64,000 nucleotides of DNA from Dacryopinax spathularia. Its lineage: Eukaryota > Basidiomycota > Dacrymycetes > Dacrymycetales > Dacrymycetaceae. Below are positions 22,801 to 32,737 of this stretch, in pieces. The translations under genes were made by a program, and so were the position numbers. The DNA lies in assembly GCA_037974965.1 (NCBI GenBank), contig JBBPFI010000007.1, positions 558,001 through 622,000 of the forward strand, in the 5' to 3' direction. Under the pieces are notes generated by a model that did no database searches, was not told the origin of the DNA, and worked only from the letters and a program-made list of their open reading frames with translations. Within the stretch, counting starts at the first letter, position 1. The number at the start of each line of letters is the position of its first letter.

Positions 22801-23408
22801 GGCAACCGGAGAGGGCGGAGGGAGGATGCTTGAGGTGCACCAGTTAGGGAGGGTGAGAGGACCCCGCCGGCCGTTTCGAGAAATGCGAATCCCGGAGCCA
22901 AGTCGGCATGGGGGGGAGCGACGGAATGAAGGTGCTTGCGGATGGATTGGATGATCTTCTCGTCCGTTGGTGGTGTTTTCTGCTTCGATTGCTAGTCTGC
23001 CTGCGAGAGTGAATGCAAGCTGGGAGAGACGCACCCGTTTCTGAGACCGCTTGACCGCGAGATGGGGGCTGACGGGGTCGTCGTACCTGAACAGACAGGT
23101 CGTACCGATCCTTGACCCATTCGGACCCGCGAAATGTCGTACGTGCCTGGCCCTCTACTCAGCCCAACGCGCGTATACGAGAAGAGAGAACGAGAGGCAT
23201 ACAAATCATCAGCCTCCTTGAGCGGGCCTGTGCTGACTGGTTTGATGTAATGCACGCTCTTTATTGGCTTTTCACCCTCGGACGGAGAGTCGGGCGACGT
23301 TATGGCGGCTGCAGCCCGGCAGAGCGCGGTCGTGATGATAGTCTTTCCCACATCTGTGTTCGCGCCGAATATCGCGTATGTCGGGAGATGTCGAAAGAGA
23401 AGGGACAT
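19821..23408 (-). CDS. BIO3-BIO1: Bifunctional dethiobiotin synthetase / DAPA aminotransferase (BIO3-BIO1 fusion)
   Basis: The N-terminal BioD half starts LPTYAIFGANTDVGKTI (P-loop) and continues VHYIKPVSTGP, RIGTTCLFRYDDPVSPHLAV and, in the long exon, FAFLETAGGVLSP and LRLPVLLVGDSKLGGISATI. The C-terminal BioA half has ASWWTQAWGHGHPSL, VFWSDDGSTAVEVAIKMATR, GISGSYHGDTIGAMDAS, WQGLPVIFDEVFTGFYRLGV, DIATYAKILTGGLVPMSV (PLP-binding Lys) and HGHSYTAHPVGCAVAL. Together these make dethiobiotin from KAPA via DAPA, probably in mitochondria as known for fungal and plant fusions. The aminotransferase half carries three low-complexity insertions: an Asp/Glu/Ala/Ser stretch between the halves, a Ser/Gln/Thr/Glu 5-residue repeat after the ATR segment, and an acidic loop before WQGLP. 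Introns near 22930-23040 and 23150-23220 are inferred. The start is the Met just before the P-loop strand. Confidence 0.92.
21470..21615 (-). repeat. 15-bp tandem repeat coding Ser-Thr-Ser-Glu-Glu units
   Basis: The plus strand shows repeated cttccgaagtgctct units and close variants (tcctgcgaagagctg). On the minus strand they encode STSEE/SSQDS-type pentapeptides inside the aminotransferase half of the biotin fusion gene. Such in-frame 15-mers can expand or contract without frame loss. Confidence 0.85.
22180..22325 (-). repeat. Imperfect repeat coding acidic DAEES/VAAEE units
   Basis: The plus strand shows repeated gactcctcagcatcatc-like units. On the minus strand they read EEFVDTEESDDAEESVAAEE and further variants, forming an acidic low-complexity linker between the BioD and BioA halves. 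Confidence 0.75.
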
Positions 23409-24048
23409 GACGCTGTCCTCTCTACGCAGCCAACCGCCCGAAGACCAGCATCCACCCTCCAAGTCCGCCGTTCCGAGAAGCACGAGAGCAAGGAGGTATG
23501 CACTGGGATGACTTGTCCAGGCTGATGAATTCTTGGCACAACCGTCCCCCAAACATCGTCACCATTTCGCGCCCAAACCCAAATTGGGGCAACAGACCCT
23601 GGAAGAGTCTCGATCAGAAGCATCGCGAGTGGGAGTGGCGGTGTAGTGGCGGTGCACGGGAATGTCGCGTCGGTTGACGCGAAGGTTTACCGAAACCTGT
23701 GACGCGCAGCGTTCGCGTGTGAGTACGACTGCGCCACTTTGTGGACTGAGGGCGCCAACATCGGGTTTCGACTTTGACTGAACGGCAGCTGTTGGAGGAT
23801 ACTGCGCCTGCGCGCACGACGAGCTCGACTGCGGTTCCAGCTTGCACTACTGCGACTCTTATTGGCAAAGCTGCTTGACGGAAAGGGCGCATATACCTTG
23901 CTTCGCTCCATCAACAAACGACCTGCATACCGTCAAAGCCCCTGACAACAGCTGTCAACAATCATCGCTCCCAACGAGGGACCTGAGCCTCCCATCGACC
24001 ACCACTTCCAACCTCCTGGGGCCGTCCAGCTCGTCTTGAACGACGACG
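23409..24048. promoter_or_regulatory. Divergent promoter region between biotin fusion gene and four-span membrane protein
   Basis: About 640 bp between divergent starts. ORFs on both strands overlap one another and none is convincing. It should contain both promoters; no specific operator is recognised. Confidence 0.45.
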
Positions 24049-25309
24049 ATGGCCGTCCTAGCCGACCTCAAAGAACGCCTTACCACCGTCCTCCCCTCTT
24101 CCGCAGACGCACCACGAAGACTGCAGCGGCTAGCGCCCGGATTCGCACCTGATGAGGACTACGATGAGCGGGTGCGTCTCCCTCCTACGTCGATATATGC
24201 ACATAGCTGACATACCTTTGATGGATACTTTCAGCCACCATACTCGTATTATACGATATCGGCACATGCAGCGCAGATGTTCTTCGTCTTCCTAGCGATG
24301 TGCTGCTTCGCCTCTGTCGCAGCCTTCCAAGCACAATGGAAGATCGGACCATGTACGTCCCGTCGTCAACAAATCTCTCTCTACGCTTGCTGACCATGCG
24401 ACCAGCCTTCCTCTCAGGATTTGCCATCTTCGTTGCTGTCACCGCACTCTTCCTATCCACCTGGCTCCTGGCCGTGCCGTTCATCTACTGGAAATATGAT
24501 CGGCTGAAAGCCCTCGCCCGGCCGCTGAACGAGATTCGAGTTAAGCTAATCCTCAGCGTAGCGGGAACCGCCTGGCTGTTGCTCATCAGGTGCGTCCCTC
24601 CTCACCCTCAACCTCCTTCTTCGTCGCAGGAACTGACGTTGGAAGCAGCTTCATCGCCACCATCTCCTCCTGGACGGAAGCGGGATGTAAAGACGCCTCC
24701 AAAGACCCACACGCTTCCCTCGGGAAAGACTTCCAGTCCGCCCTGCCCGGATGGTGTACAACGAAGAAAGCTGGCTCCGCATTCTTCTGGATGGCTTTCG
24801 GCGCCTGGCTGGGCAGTCTCACTCTCGCAGCGCTAGAATGGCGTCGTACCAAAGGCTTACGGCCGAAAGACCCTCCTTTCGTCCCTCCAGAGGGTAACCT
24901 ACCTGAAGAAGAAGCGTTCGACGCCCGCGAAGTGGAAGACGACGAGCTCTCGCGCAAGCCCACGTATGCGCGAACCGCTTCCTCCCACTCAGGGGCAGAC
25001 GACCAAGCCGCTGAGAGCCCATTCAGAGATACGTCGACCTACATCCCCCCATCTCTAAACCGATACGACGCGCCCGCACCCGTTGCGCAAGGCCGACCAA
25101 GTATGGACACCTATGGCGCGTTTTCCGATCCGGCCCCGACTGGGTTTGCGATGCCTACTCCTGCTGTGAGCCGGACGATGCAGTATGCGGATCCGTATGC
25201 TGCGATTAGGCATAATCTTTCGAGTCCACCGAACGTGGGAGGGTATGATGCGCGCGGAGCTGGTGTCGGAGGACCGCCGAATCCGCCGAGCTATGATGGG
25301 TATCGTTAG
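24049..25309 (+). CDS. Four-transmembrane protein (MARVEL/tetraspan-like), function unknown
   Basis: Exon 1 encodes a short cytosolic start (MAVLADLKERLTTVLPSSAD) ending DEDYDER before a GTGCGT donor. The next exons give four hydrophobic spans: MFFVFLAMCCFASVAAF; FLSGFAIFVAVTALFLSTWL running to FIYW; LILSVAGTAWLLLI; and, after an extracytoplasmic segment with paired Cys (GCKDAS, GWCTTKK), AFFWMAFGAWLGSLTLAA. The tail of about 150 residues is hydrophilic, rich in Pro, Asp and Tyr (ERYDAPAP-like), and ends YDGYR. The topology (both ends inside, short loops) is like MARVEL-type membrane organisers common in fungal plasma membranes, but no signature confirms this. Three introns inferred; the last lies about 24590-24640. 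Confidence 0.72.
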
Positions 25310-25486
25310 CCTGTCCAGGCGTGATAGCTGAGTGACAGGGAGCGGTGGGATATTGCGGACCGGACTGTGCATAGCAGAAGGAAGAGGACAGGACATTGTC
25401 TTGCTACTGTTTCAGTAGTCTAACATGTTGGTGATATACTAGCAATGTACGATTTTCTCACGGAGGTACCCAAGGCTCTTCACGCC

Positions 25487-26705
25487 TTACTCGCCCCTCG
25501 TGGCAGCAGCTGCCACAGCAGCAACCCGAGCAGCGACATCCGCCCGATCCTTCAACACCCCCTTCTTCTCACCATCATACCCAACCCGCCTCATCCATTC
25601 CTCAATATTCTTGCACCTACCAGGGTTGATCTCGTCCAGCAAAGCGACGTCAATATCCTCCCATCCATAGAGGGAATCGCGCCAGGAATCCCACCACCCC
25701 CGAAAGTTAGCTTTCACGCTCATCACCCCTCCTCCTACCGCTCCTCCTCCCGCCCAAGCGGCAGGGACGTCGTCCGACAGCCGTCTGAGGCTGGCGAACT
25801 CGTCGTAGGGCAGGTCGAGCCAGTTTCCCTTCTTTCCCGTCACCGTTTCGAATGTATGAACGATATGGGAGTAGGGAACTATGTCGGTTACTACTTGCAG
25901 GTCGAGTTGACTGGATCTGCAGGGGTTCGCGAGAATCCATGTGATGTAGGGGCCGAGGTCGCACAGGCCTATAAGGGGGATCTGGCCATTTCCTATTGCA
26001 AGTGTTAGGCGAGATATAGCGCACTAAGATTGGACGTACCTATCGCGGAGGGGAATGAGTAGCTGCCATCGGCATTCTTGACCGGCTCGAACATCCCTTC
26101 CCAGAGCATGTCTGCATAGGGAACTGTGGTGAAGATCGTTACTTTCACATCTGGCAGCTTTTGGGCAAGGAACCATTCTGCATCACCATCCTCCCGTCAG
26201 CAGTTCTTTGCAAGCATGAAGTGGAGGACTGACCAGCAACCCGAGCCTTCCCATCTGTATGACCCACCCGATACTTCGGATCATACCCCGCCTTCTTGGT
26301 ATGATAGAAGGTATTCCCCCAAACATAATGCTTCACTCCCTGCCGGGCGGCAATCTCGAAGATCCGCATCCCCCAGAAAGATTCGGCAATTTCGCCAATG
26401 ACGAACCCATCAGTGTTGACGAAGGCGCCGTATGCGCCTTGGAAGAGAAACCAGAGATCCGGCTCATGGGTGTAGGTACCCTTGTGCAAGGAGATATGAG
26501 GGAGTTCGAGAAGGGCTTGGGCTTGTGGGCTGGATGTATTCCGAGTGAGGACAACGATGTCGTATTTGCCCGTCTCGGAGAGCGCTACGGTGACGGAAGT
26601 GAGGAAGACTGTACAATCGGGAGGTCGTAAATCCATACCTTTGACAATGGGCTCGCCTTGGGCACGGGTGCCACCGATCACGATAATCTTGGGAAGTGTT
26701 GTCAT
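25487..26705 (-). CDS. NmrA-like family protein, copy 1 of 3
   Basis: Atypical short-chain-dehydrogenase fold. It begins MTTLPKIIVIGGTRAQGEP, followed after a roughly 50-nt intron by ALSETGKYDIVVLTRN, then GAYGAFVNTDGFVIGE, MRIFEIAARQGVKHYVWGN and a final exon with TGKKGNWLDLPYDEFASLRR and NPGRCKNIEEWMRRVGYDGE. NmrA-like proteins bind NAD(P) and often act as redox sensors or oxidoreductases; the substrate is unknown. In this copy the nucleotide-binding GGTGAQG loop reads GGTRAQG, losing the middle glycine that both neighbours keep. The C-terminus has an Ala-rich tail (AARVAAVAAAATRGE). The start at 26705 is supported by the TATA box at the same distance as in the other copies; an ATG 24 nt upstream is the alternative. 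Confidence 0.85.
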
Positions 26706-27590
26706 AGTCTCGTACTGTTTAGTGTCCACAGTTGCCTAGCATCTCGGCCATTTTATACACTATTGAGCCAGACTGATTGTCAAGCAGGCGTCCAGACTCG
26801 AAGTCCAGGTTTGTCAGCAAAGAAAGCGCGATCACCCCAGGGTCTGTGTTCCTGATAAGATCTTTCACCGCGAGGCCATTCTTAGGCGCCGGGCGGTTGA
26901 GGTCCGTGCCAGGCTGCTACAATCGGATCTGAAAGGTACCCTGCTCCGAAGCCCAGTATCGACTTTTGACGCCAGAGTAGTATATATGCCGTACCCCCAG
27001 GCGAAAAGGCGCATCAAGTGATGGATTGGGCAATCGTACGCCCATCTTTCGGCCGCTGAGCGAGCTGTTCGACTGGCGGGGCCTGCGTGGGTTTCTCCAG
27101 GGTATGCGCAATTCAACGGGCCGTTTTGAGCGTAGAGTTGGGCTGACAAAGCAGAACCAAGAATCAGAGGATATCGTCGTGACGCGATTATCGAACCCCG
27201 TCGAGGAATCCCAAATCAGCCTGCTTGGTAATACAAGCAAAAGTTCAGTTACTCCAATGTGCCATCGCATACGTCGCACCACCACAGGAAGAGCGACCCA
27301 ACATCGCAGTTGAGGAACAGATCTCTTTGTCAGGGACTATAGCTGGGAGCCGTGACCGAACACATATCCGATGTGAAGTGGTCGGTTGAGGAGAAGGGTG
27401 CCACGTAAACACGGGCAACAGAACGAAGACGCGACTGCGCGGTACAACTCAGCGCACGTGATGCCTCCTGTTACGCAAAAAAAACCGAGGTGTGCACATG
27501 TTGTATAACGGCTCTTCTAAGCTGCGTGCGACATTTATACGGGTTTATGAATTGGAAGAACAATGCTGCTCATGGGGCGGAATCCGTCCT
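26706..27590. other. Spacer between NmrA-like copies 1 and 2
   Basis: About 885 bp containing the copy 1 promoter (TATA box annotated separately) and the 3' region of copy 2. A minus ORF at 26917-27285 (122 codons) has no recognisable features and is not called. Confidence 0.45.
26750..26757 (-). promoter_or_regulatory. TATA box of NmrA-like copy 1
   Basis: The plus strand reads attttata, i.e. TATAAAAT on the minus strand, 45 nt upstream of the MTTLPK start codon. Confidence 0.6.
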
Positions 27591-28789
27591 TCATAACCTT
27601 CCGCGCTTGATCTTAGCCCATCGATCCGCAGCATCCTTAAGCACCGCCTTCAGTTCCCCATTATACCCAACCTTGATCATCCACTCCTCGAAGCTTCTGA
27701 TCCTGTTCGGATGGATTTCGTTGAGAAGCTTGACGTCCACTCTATCCCAAGTAAACAGGTTGTCTCTCCACGAGTTCCACCATCCACGGAAGTTATCTCT
27801 CATGCTCATTCCCGTCGAATCGTGGTACTCGCCGTCTCTGTGCGCCCAGGCAGCTGGAATACTGGGAGCCATTTGACGGATATCGGCGAATTCGTCATAC
27901 GGTAGGTCCTTCCAATGGGCTTTCTTGCCGGTGAGTCGTTCGAAAGCTGGGATGATGGTGGAATAGGGCACAATGTCGGTGATGGCCACAAGGTCGAGGT
28001 TGGCCGCCCGCTCCTTGTTATTGAAGATCCAGCTCACGTAGGGCCCGATGTCGGCCAGCGCTACGAGCGGGAGAGCGCCTTCACCTACGGCAAAAATAAG
28101 GAAACAGCGAGACTAGCTCCCAGTGTGCAGCGTACCTATCGAGGAGTAGAAGGTGAACGAGCCGTCGTCGTTCTTCACAGGGCTGAATGCGCCGCCCCAG
28201 AACATGTCTGCGTAGGGACAAGTCGTGAAGATAGTGACCGTCACGCCTTTGACCTTTTGAGCCAGAAGCCACTCTGGTGGGTACTCAGGTCTCAATACTC
28301 GGAGGGCGCAACTGTCACTTACCAGCAACACGTGCCTTAGCGTCCATGTGTCCGCTTCGATATTTGGGATCGTAGCCACCAAGCTTGGTGAGGTAGTAGA
28401 GGCTGCCCCAGACGTAGTGCTTCACCCCTTGCCTGGCGGCGATCTCGAAGATCCGCATGCCCCAGAAGATCTCCGCCTTCTCGCCGATAACAAAACCATC
28501 GGTGTTCACAAAGGCACCGTACGCGCCCTTGAAGAGCTCCCAGACGTCGGCTTCGTTGACGTATGTTCCTTCAAAGAGGGAGACACGAGGAAGCGCGTCC
28601 AGAGCCTGGGCTTGCTTGCTCGCCTTATTCCGAGTAAGCACAACGATATCGTACGTGCCCGTCTCGTATAGGGCTAATATCGGATGATTAGAAAGGACAA
28701 GGGCATCGCAAAAGTTACGGACCTTGCACAGCCGGAGCGCCTTGAGCGCCCGTTCCGCCGATGATTACGATCTTACGGAGATTGGACAT
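27591..28789 (-). CDS. NmrA-like family protein, copy 2 of 3
   Basis: Starts MSNLRKIVIIGGTGAQGAP with the complete GxxGxxG dinucleotide loop. An intron follows, then LYETGTYDIVVLTRNKASKQ, SLFEGTYVNEADVWELFKGA, FVNTDGFVIGEKAEIFWGMR, GVKHYVWGSLYYLTKLGGYD, VTVTIFTTCPYADMFWGGAF and a last exon ALADIGPYVSWIFNNKE, IVPYSTIIPAFERLTGKKAH, RGWWNSWRDNLFTWDRVDVK. It stops after WAKIKRGRL. It is very similar to copy 3 (most blocks identical) and more distant from copy 1, so copies 2 and 3 look like the younger duplication. The product is probably a cytosolic NAD(P)-binding protein; the reaction cannot be read from sequence. Three introns are shared in position with the other copies. Confidence 0.88.
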
Positions 28790-29448
28790 TGGTATGTTTT
28801 GCTATACCGGCCCATATTGCCAACATCTGCTCTTTTATAACGACTTTCATGCCGGAATATACCAAAGTTAGTGCAACAGGCCGGGATATGCTGCCCAGGC
28901 GCATTTGTCAGCTAACAAGCAACTCCGGGCGCGCGAAGCTCTGGATGAGTCGCGTCGTAAAGCCAAGACACGATTTGTAAGCCATTTTGGGCCGGAGGTT
29001 AGCTCGGGCCATCGCGACGCAAGCCAGGGCGATTCCGGAGCTGCAACGAACGTTACCATGATCTCCGTTCGTAGTAACCCTGCATTAGTCTTTGCGAGTA
29101 CTTCGGCCGATAGGAGCGAGATGTCGATGAAGAGAGCGGGCCCATTTCTATCTTCGGATATACGATGATCGCAAGTTTATCCGGAGCAGGGGCAAACCTA
29201 CTGCTATGAGGGGTGCGCGTCATGTAACCTCAGTCATCACACGAATGAAGGACGCCTGAGAGTAACATCCTGAAGCAGTCTACTGTCTAACGTAAAAGCC
29301 GGACATCTCAGCCGGGCTTCACATGAGGAAGTCCACACGTAGGTAACCGTAGAAGCATCGCTTCGGATTACTGCGGAAGTACGATCTATCATCTACGCCG
29401 GCAATGAAGCAGGCATCCTTGTGAAAGCAGGCTTTCCACTCCTGGGAA
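28790..29448. other. Spacer between NmrA-like copies 2 and 3
   Basis: About 660 bp with the copy 2 TATA box near its left end and the copy 3 3' region at its right end. No further gene seen. Confidence 0.45.
28832..28839 (-). promoter_or_regulatory. TATA box of NmrA-like copy 2
   Basis: The plus strand reads cttttata (TATAAAAG on minus), 43 nt upstream of the copy 2 ATG. Flanking bases (catattgc ... ctcttttata) are also shared with copy 3. Confidence 0.65.
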
Positions 29449-30638
29449 TCACTCTTTGTTTCTAGCCCAGCGGTCACCGGCATCCTTCAGCACCGGCTTG
29501 CGCTCCCCATTGTACCCCACGTTGATCATCCACTCCTCGAAGCTTCTAATCCTGGTCGGATGAATCTCGTCCAACAGCTTAACATCCACGTGATCCCAAG
29601 TGAAGATATTGTCCTTCCACGCATTCCACCACCCGCGGAAGTTCTCCCTCATGCTCATCCCGGTCGGGTCATTATATTCTCCCTCGCTGTGAGCCCAAGC
29701 AGCCGGGATCTCGGGTGCGATCTGGCGGATATCGGCATATTCGTCGTAGGGATGGTCTTTCCAGTGCGCCTTTTTTCCCGTAACTTTCTCGAAGGCTGGG
29801 ATTATGGTCGAGTAGGGGACGATATCGGTGACGTCGACAAGACTGATATTGTCCGCTCGCTCCTTGTTGTCGAAGATCCAGCGGACGTACGGTCCAATAT
29901 CGGCCAGAGCCGTGAGCACGAGGTTTCCATCGCCTAAGAAGCAGGTCAGCGAGAAACGGGATATCCGCCTTGTTGTGCGCGCATACCGACGGCAGAGTCA
30001 AAGGTGTAGGACCCATCCTCGTTTTTGACGGGGCTGAACATGCCATCCCAAAACATATCCATATACGGGGCAGTAGTGAAGAGCGTAACGGTCACATCCT
30101 TAAGTTTCTGCGCGAGCAGCCATTCTGTAAACTGTTCAGCTCAAACCTTAGAAGAACGAGTATAGACCTACCGCCAACTCGCCCTTTGGTGTCCATATGC
30201 CCGCTTCGATACTTCGGATCGTATCCCCCCAGCTTGGTAAGGTAAAACACGTTGCCCCAAACATAGTGTTTCACCCCTTGCCAGACAGCAATCTCGAATA
30301 TCCGCATGCCCCAGAAGGTCTCCGCCTTCTCGCCAATGACGAACCCGTCCGTATTGACGAAAGCGCCATAAGCGCCCTTGAAGAGCTCCCAAACGTCCGC
30401 TTCTTTCACATAGGTACCTTCGAACAGTGATACGTGGGGGAGAGCGGCAAGGGTTTGGGCTTGCTCGCTCTTCTTGTTCCGGGTGAGGACGACGATCTCC
30501 CACTTTCCCGCCTCGGACAGGGCTAATACGACATCATGAGAAGAGAGAAGGGAAAGCCAGCGCGCACGGACCTTGTACGGCGGGAAAGCCTTGCGCGCCG
30601 GTGCCGCCAATGACAACGATCTTGGGAAGACTGGACAT
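29449..30638 (-). CDS. NmrA-like family protein, copy 3 of 3
   Basis: Starts MSSLPKIVVIGGTGAQG with the intact dinucleotide loop. Then ALSEAGKWEIVVLTRNKKSE, SLFEGTYVKEADVWELFKGA, FVNTDGFVIGEKAETFWGMR, GVKHYVWGNVFYLTKLGGYD, VTVTLFTTAPYMDMFWDGMF and the last exon GPYVRWIFDNKERADNISLV, IVPYSTIIPAFEKVTGKKAH, RGWWNAWKDNIFTWDHVDVK, ending DRWARNKE. Intron positions match copies 1 and 2. The three genes lie head-to-tail on one strand, each about 1.2 kb, and arose by tandem duplication. The likely role is NAD(P)-dependent sensing or reduction; no pathway partner is adjacent. Confidence 0.88.
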
Positions 30639-30680
30639 TTGGGCAGGTCGGTATGGCGTTTCATATTGCAGACCTGTCCT

Positions 30681-30688
30681 CTTTTATA
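30681..30688 (-). promoter_or_regulatory. TATA box of NmrA-like copy 3
   Basis: The plus strand reads cttttata (TATAAAAG on minus), 43 nt upstream of the copy 3 ATG, the same spacing as in copy 2. Confidence 0.65.
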
Positions 30689-30811
30689 GGAATAGGAAGA
30701 ACAGGCAACGAAAGGGACAGCCGTAGGTAGTCTATCGTTGGCAATACACCTACGAAGTCCATTAGTCAGCCAATATCAATGCCTGCTGGGGCGATGCTGA
30801 AGGCGGCTCAC

Positions 30812-31252
30812 CTAGCAGAGCCAGCGCTTGCTTAGTAAGCCATTGTTGCGCGGCGAATTTCGGGAGTTCAGGCAGTGCAGGAAGGGAACGTCGGTAAGAG
30901 CATCGAGCAGTCGCGACAAAATGGGGTGTGTGATATCCTGGTCGCGCACTTGGGCGAAAGGTTCGCAGAGCACGAAAAATCCAGCACGAGTGGCCCCCGT
31001 AAAACCCTCCATCTCCCAGGAGGACACGACGGCGAAGGTACCTTCTTCCCGCCTCTGAAAGAGATACACCATTGAGCTCCATAACCAGGCATGGCATCCC
31101 GGCGGCGCATCGAGGATCGCTGTAATCCGCAGGACGGACTGGGGAAGGAATAAGATCCATCGAGTGGAAGGACTTGGCGTCTTCCATTCATGAGCGAGCC
31201 TTCCTCCATCATGGATGACGCGATCAGACAATGTGCGCTCGTCCCGATTCAA
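30812..31252 (-). CDS. Doubtful hypothetical ORF
   Basis: A 146-codon open frame (MNRDERTLSDRVIHDGGRLA; FLPQSVLRITAILDAPPGCH; VRDQDITHPILSRLLDALTD) lies upstream of the NmrA-like cluster on the same strand. An overlapping frame at 30762-31187 ends with LPELPKFAAQQWLTKQALAL and could be joined to it by an intron. I recognise no family. It may be a small gene, an exon of a longer transcript, or chance; several overlapping frames are equally open, which argues for caution. Confidence 0.25.
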   Translation of the reverse strand: MNRDERTLSDRVIHDGGRLAHEWKTPSPSTRWILFLPQSVLRITAILDAPPGCHAWLWSSMVYLFQRREEGTFAVVSSWEMEGFTGATRAGFFVLCEPFAQVRDQDITHPILSRLLDALTDVPFLHCLNSRNSPRNNGLLSKRWLC

Positions 31253-32737
31253 CGCCTGTGCAGACCGGATCGACCATCGACCATGAGTTATCGAACGGCT
31301 GGCAGATTATCGATGCGAGAAATTTGACGCGAAGCATCATGGCTGATTCACGAATCCTCGAACCGTAATCCGTCCCTTCGGCCCAGTTGTTGCTTCGCCT
31401 TTCTCGGTACCACACCAGACGCATTCGTAAGCCAAATATGGCTCTCACGAGTCCCGCGCAGTGTTTTGCACCGGTTTGCTCACGTGAGAGAGACCGCCCG
31501 CGTGAATGTTTACAGAAGCTGCCAGAGTGTGTGGCGGGTAGGATGCCGATTATGCCAATGATGCCGACTTGCACATCGGTTCCAGAGTGTCGTTGGGGCT
31601 AGGGTTGTTCCAGATCCCGCCCATAGCAGAGAAAACAAGCAGGGTTTGTCATCAGGAAGCGGAAGAAGTACATAGGCATGTCTCGCTGAGTGACGCGTCG
31701 ACTACAGCTTTGCTGCAAGTTCAGCTTGGTCAAGCGTCGTGGATTTCAGGTTTCCTGAGATGTAGAGCGCAGTCCCCGATCTGTCCGATGGTGGTGGTTT
31801 ACATATGTGTTGCGTAAAGCCGGGATCGGGGATTGAGAGCTATCAGAAGGATCGGAAGAAGGTTGATGGCCCGGCGGTTCCAGGTCAGGGTTCTCGTGCT
31901 TCTTTTCGAAAACGTCAGACATCTTCCACATCCGATGGTTCTCACCTTCTCCACCTCGTAGTTCTCGTTCCCTGCGCTGATCTCCTACTTGGTGCTGTAT
32001 TGAACGCTGTACGACCTCTCGTTATGATTGCCTCTCGCAATTCGCGCTCATCCTGGAGGCCTACCGACAATGCGGCAACCCGGCCGATTTGTATTGATTC
32101 ATCAAGTGATCTTCCGAGAAGAAGCCCATTTCGTTGCGAGATGAATCATTCTTCGGGTGTATTTCTCCTCATCTTTTCTGCATCCCGCTTCTCAAGATGA
32201 TGTTCACACTTCAGAACGGTGCCTCTACTTCCCAGAAGGGTGCCGATTATCGGGTTCGAATATCCTGCAAATTCGCTATGGCCCGCGCGTCTGTTGGCCC
32301 GCGATGGCCGTTACTGGCAAAACACGGCAAACCTCATGGCCTTCTTCCGCCTATAATCCCTATGCCTTCGTTGAACCAGAACTATGGTAATGACAGACTG
32401 GGATCGGCTTATCTCGATAGGTCACGAGCAGAATGTGTCCCCGCCCCTGCGCCCCCGGATGCGGTGCTCGGTGCTCTTTCAGCTTTTCTACACCCTTCGT
32501 CGTCAGGAGACGGTGCCCTCTCTCGTCCCCTCATGTCCTGCCTGAGCTCAAGTCGGTTCGTCGTGCCTCACTGTCGGTGGTATACATCTTACTTGGCGCA
32601 GTTGGCTTCAATATAAGCTGCACTGGCGAAACTCTGGTCCCTCGAAAGGCCAGGAAATTGCAACGACTGCCTTTGTTTATGCAAGACGATGCTGTAATCC
32701 GGGAGCTGGCCTCAACGACGTGCCGCTTCCTTCATAA
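31253..32737. other. 1.5 kb intergenic region upstream of the G-alpha gene
   Basis: Only short ORFs with no family resemblance. A tRNA-like gggttcgaat sequence near 32247 was considered, but no cloverleaf fits around it. It should include the G-alpha promoter and 5' UTR. Confidence 0.45.

Noticed and set aside
32180-32290. Possible tRNA (gggttcgaat B-box-like sequence)
   Set aside because: No acceptor stem, A-box or anticodon arm can be folded around it.
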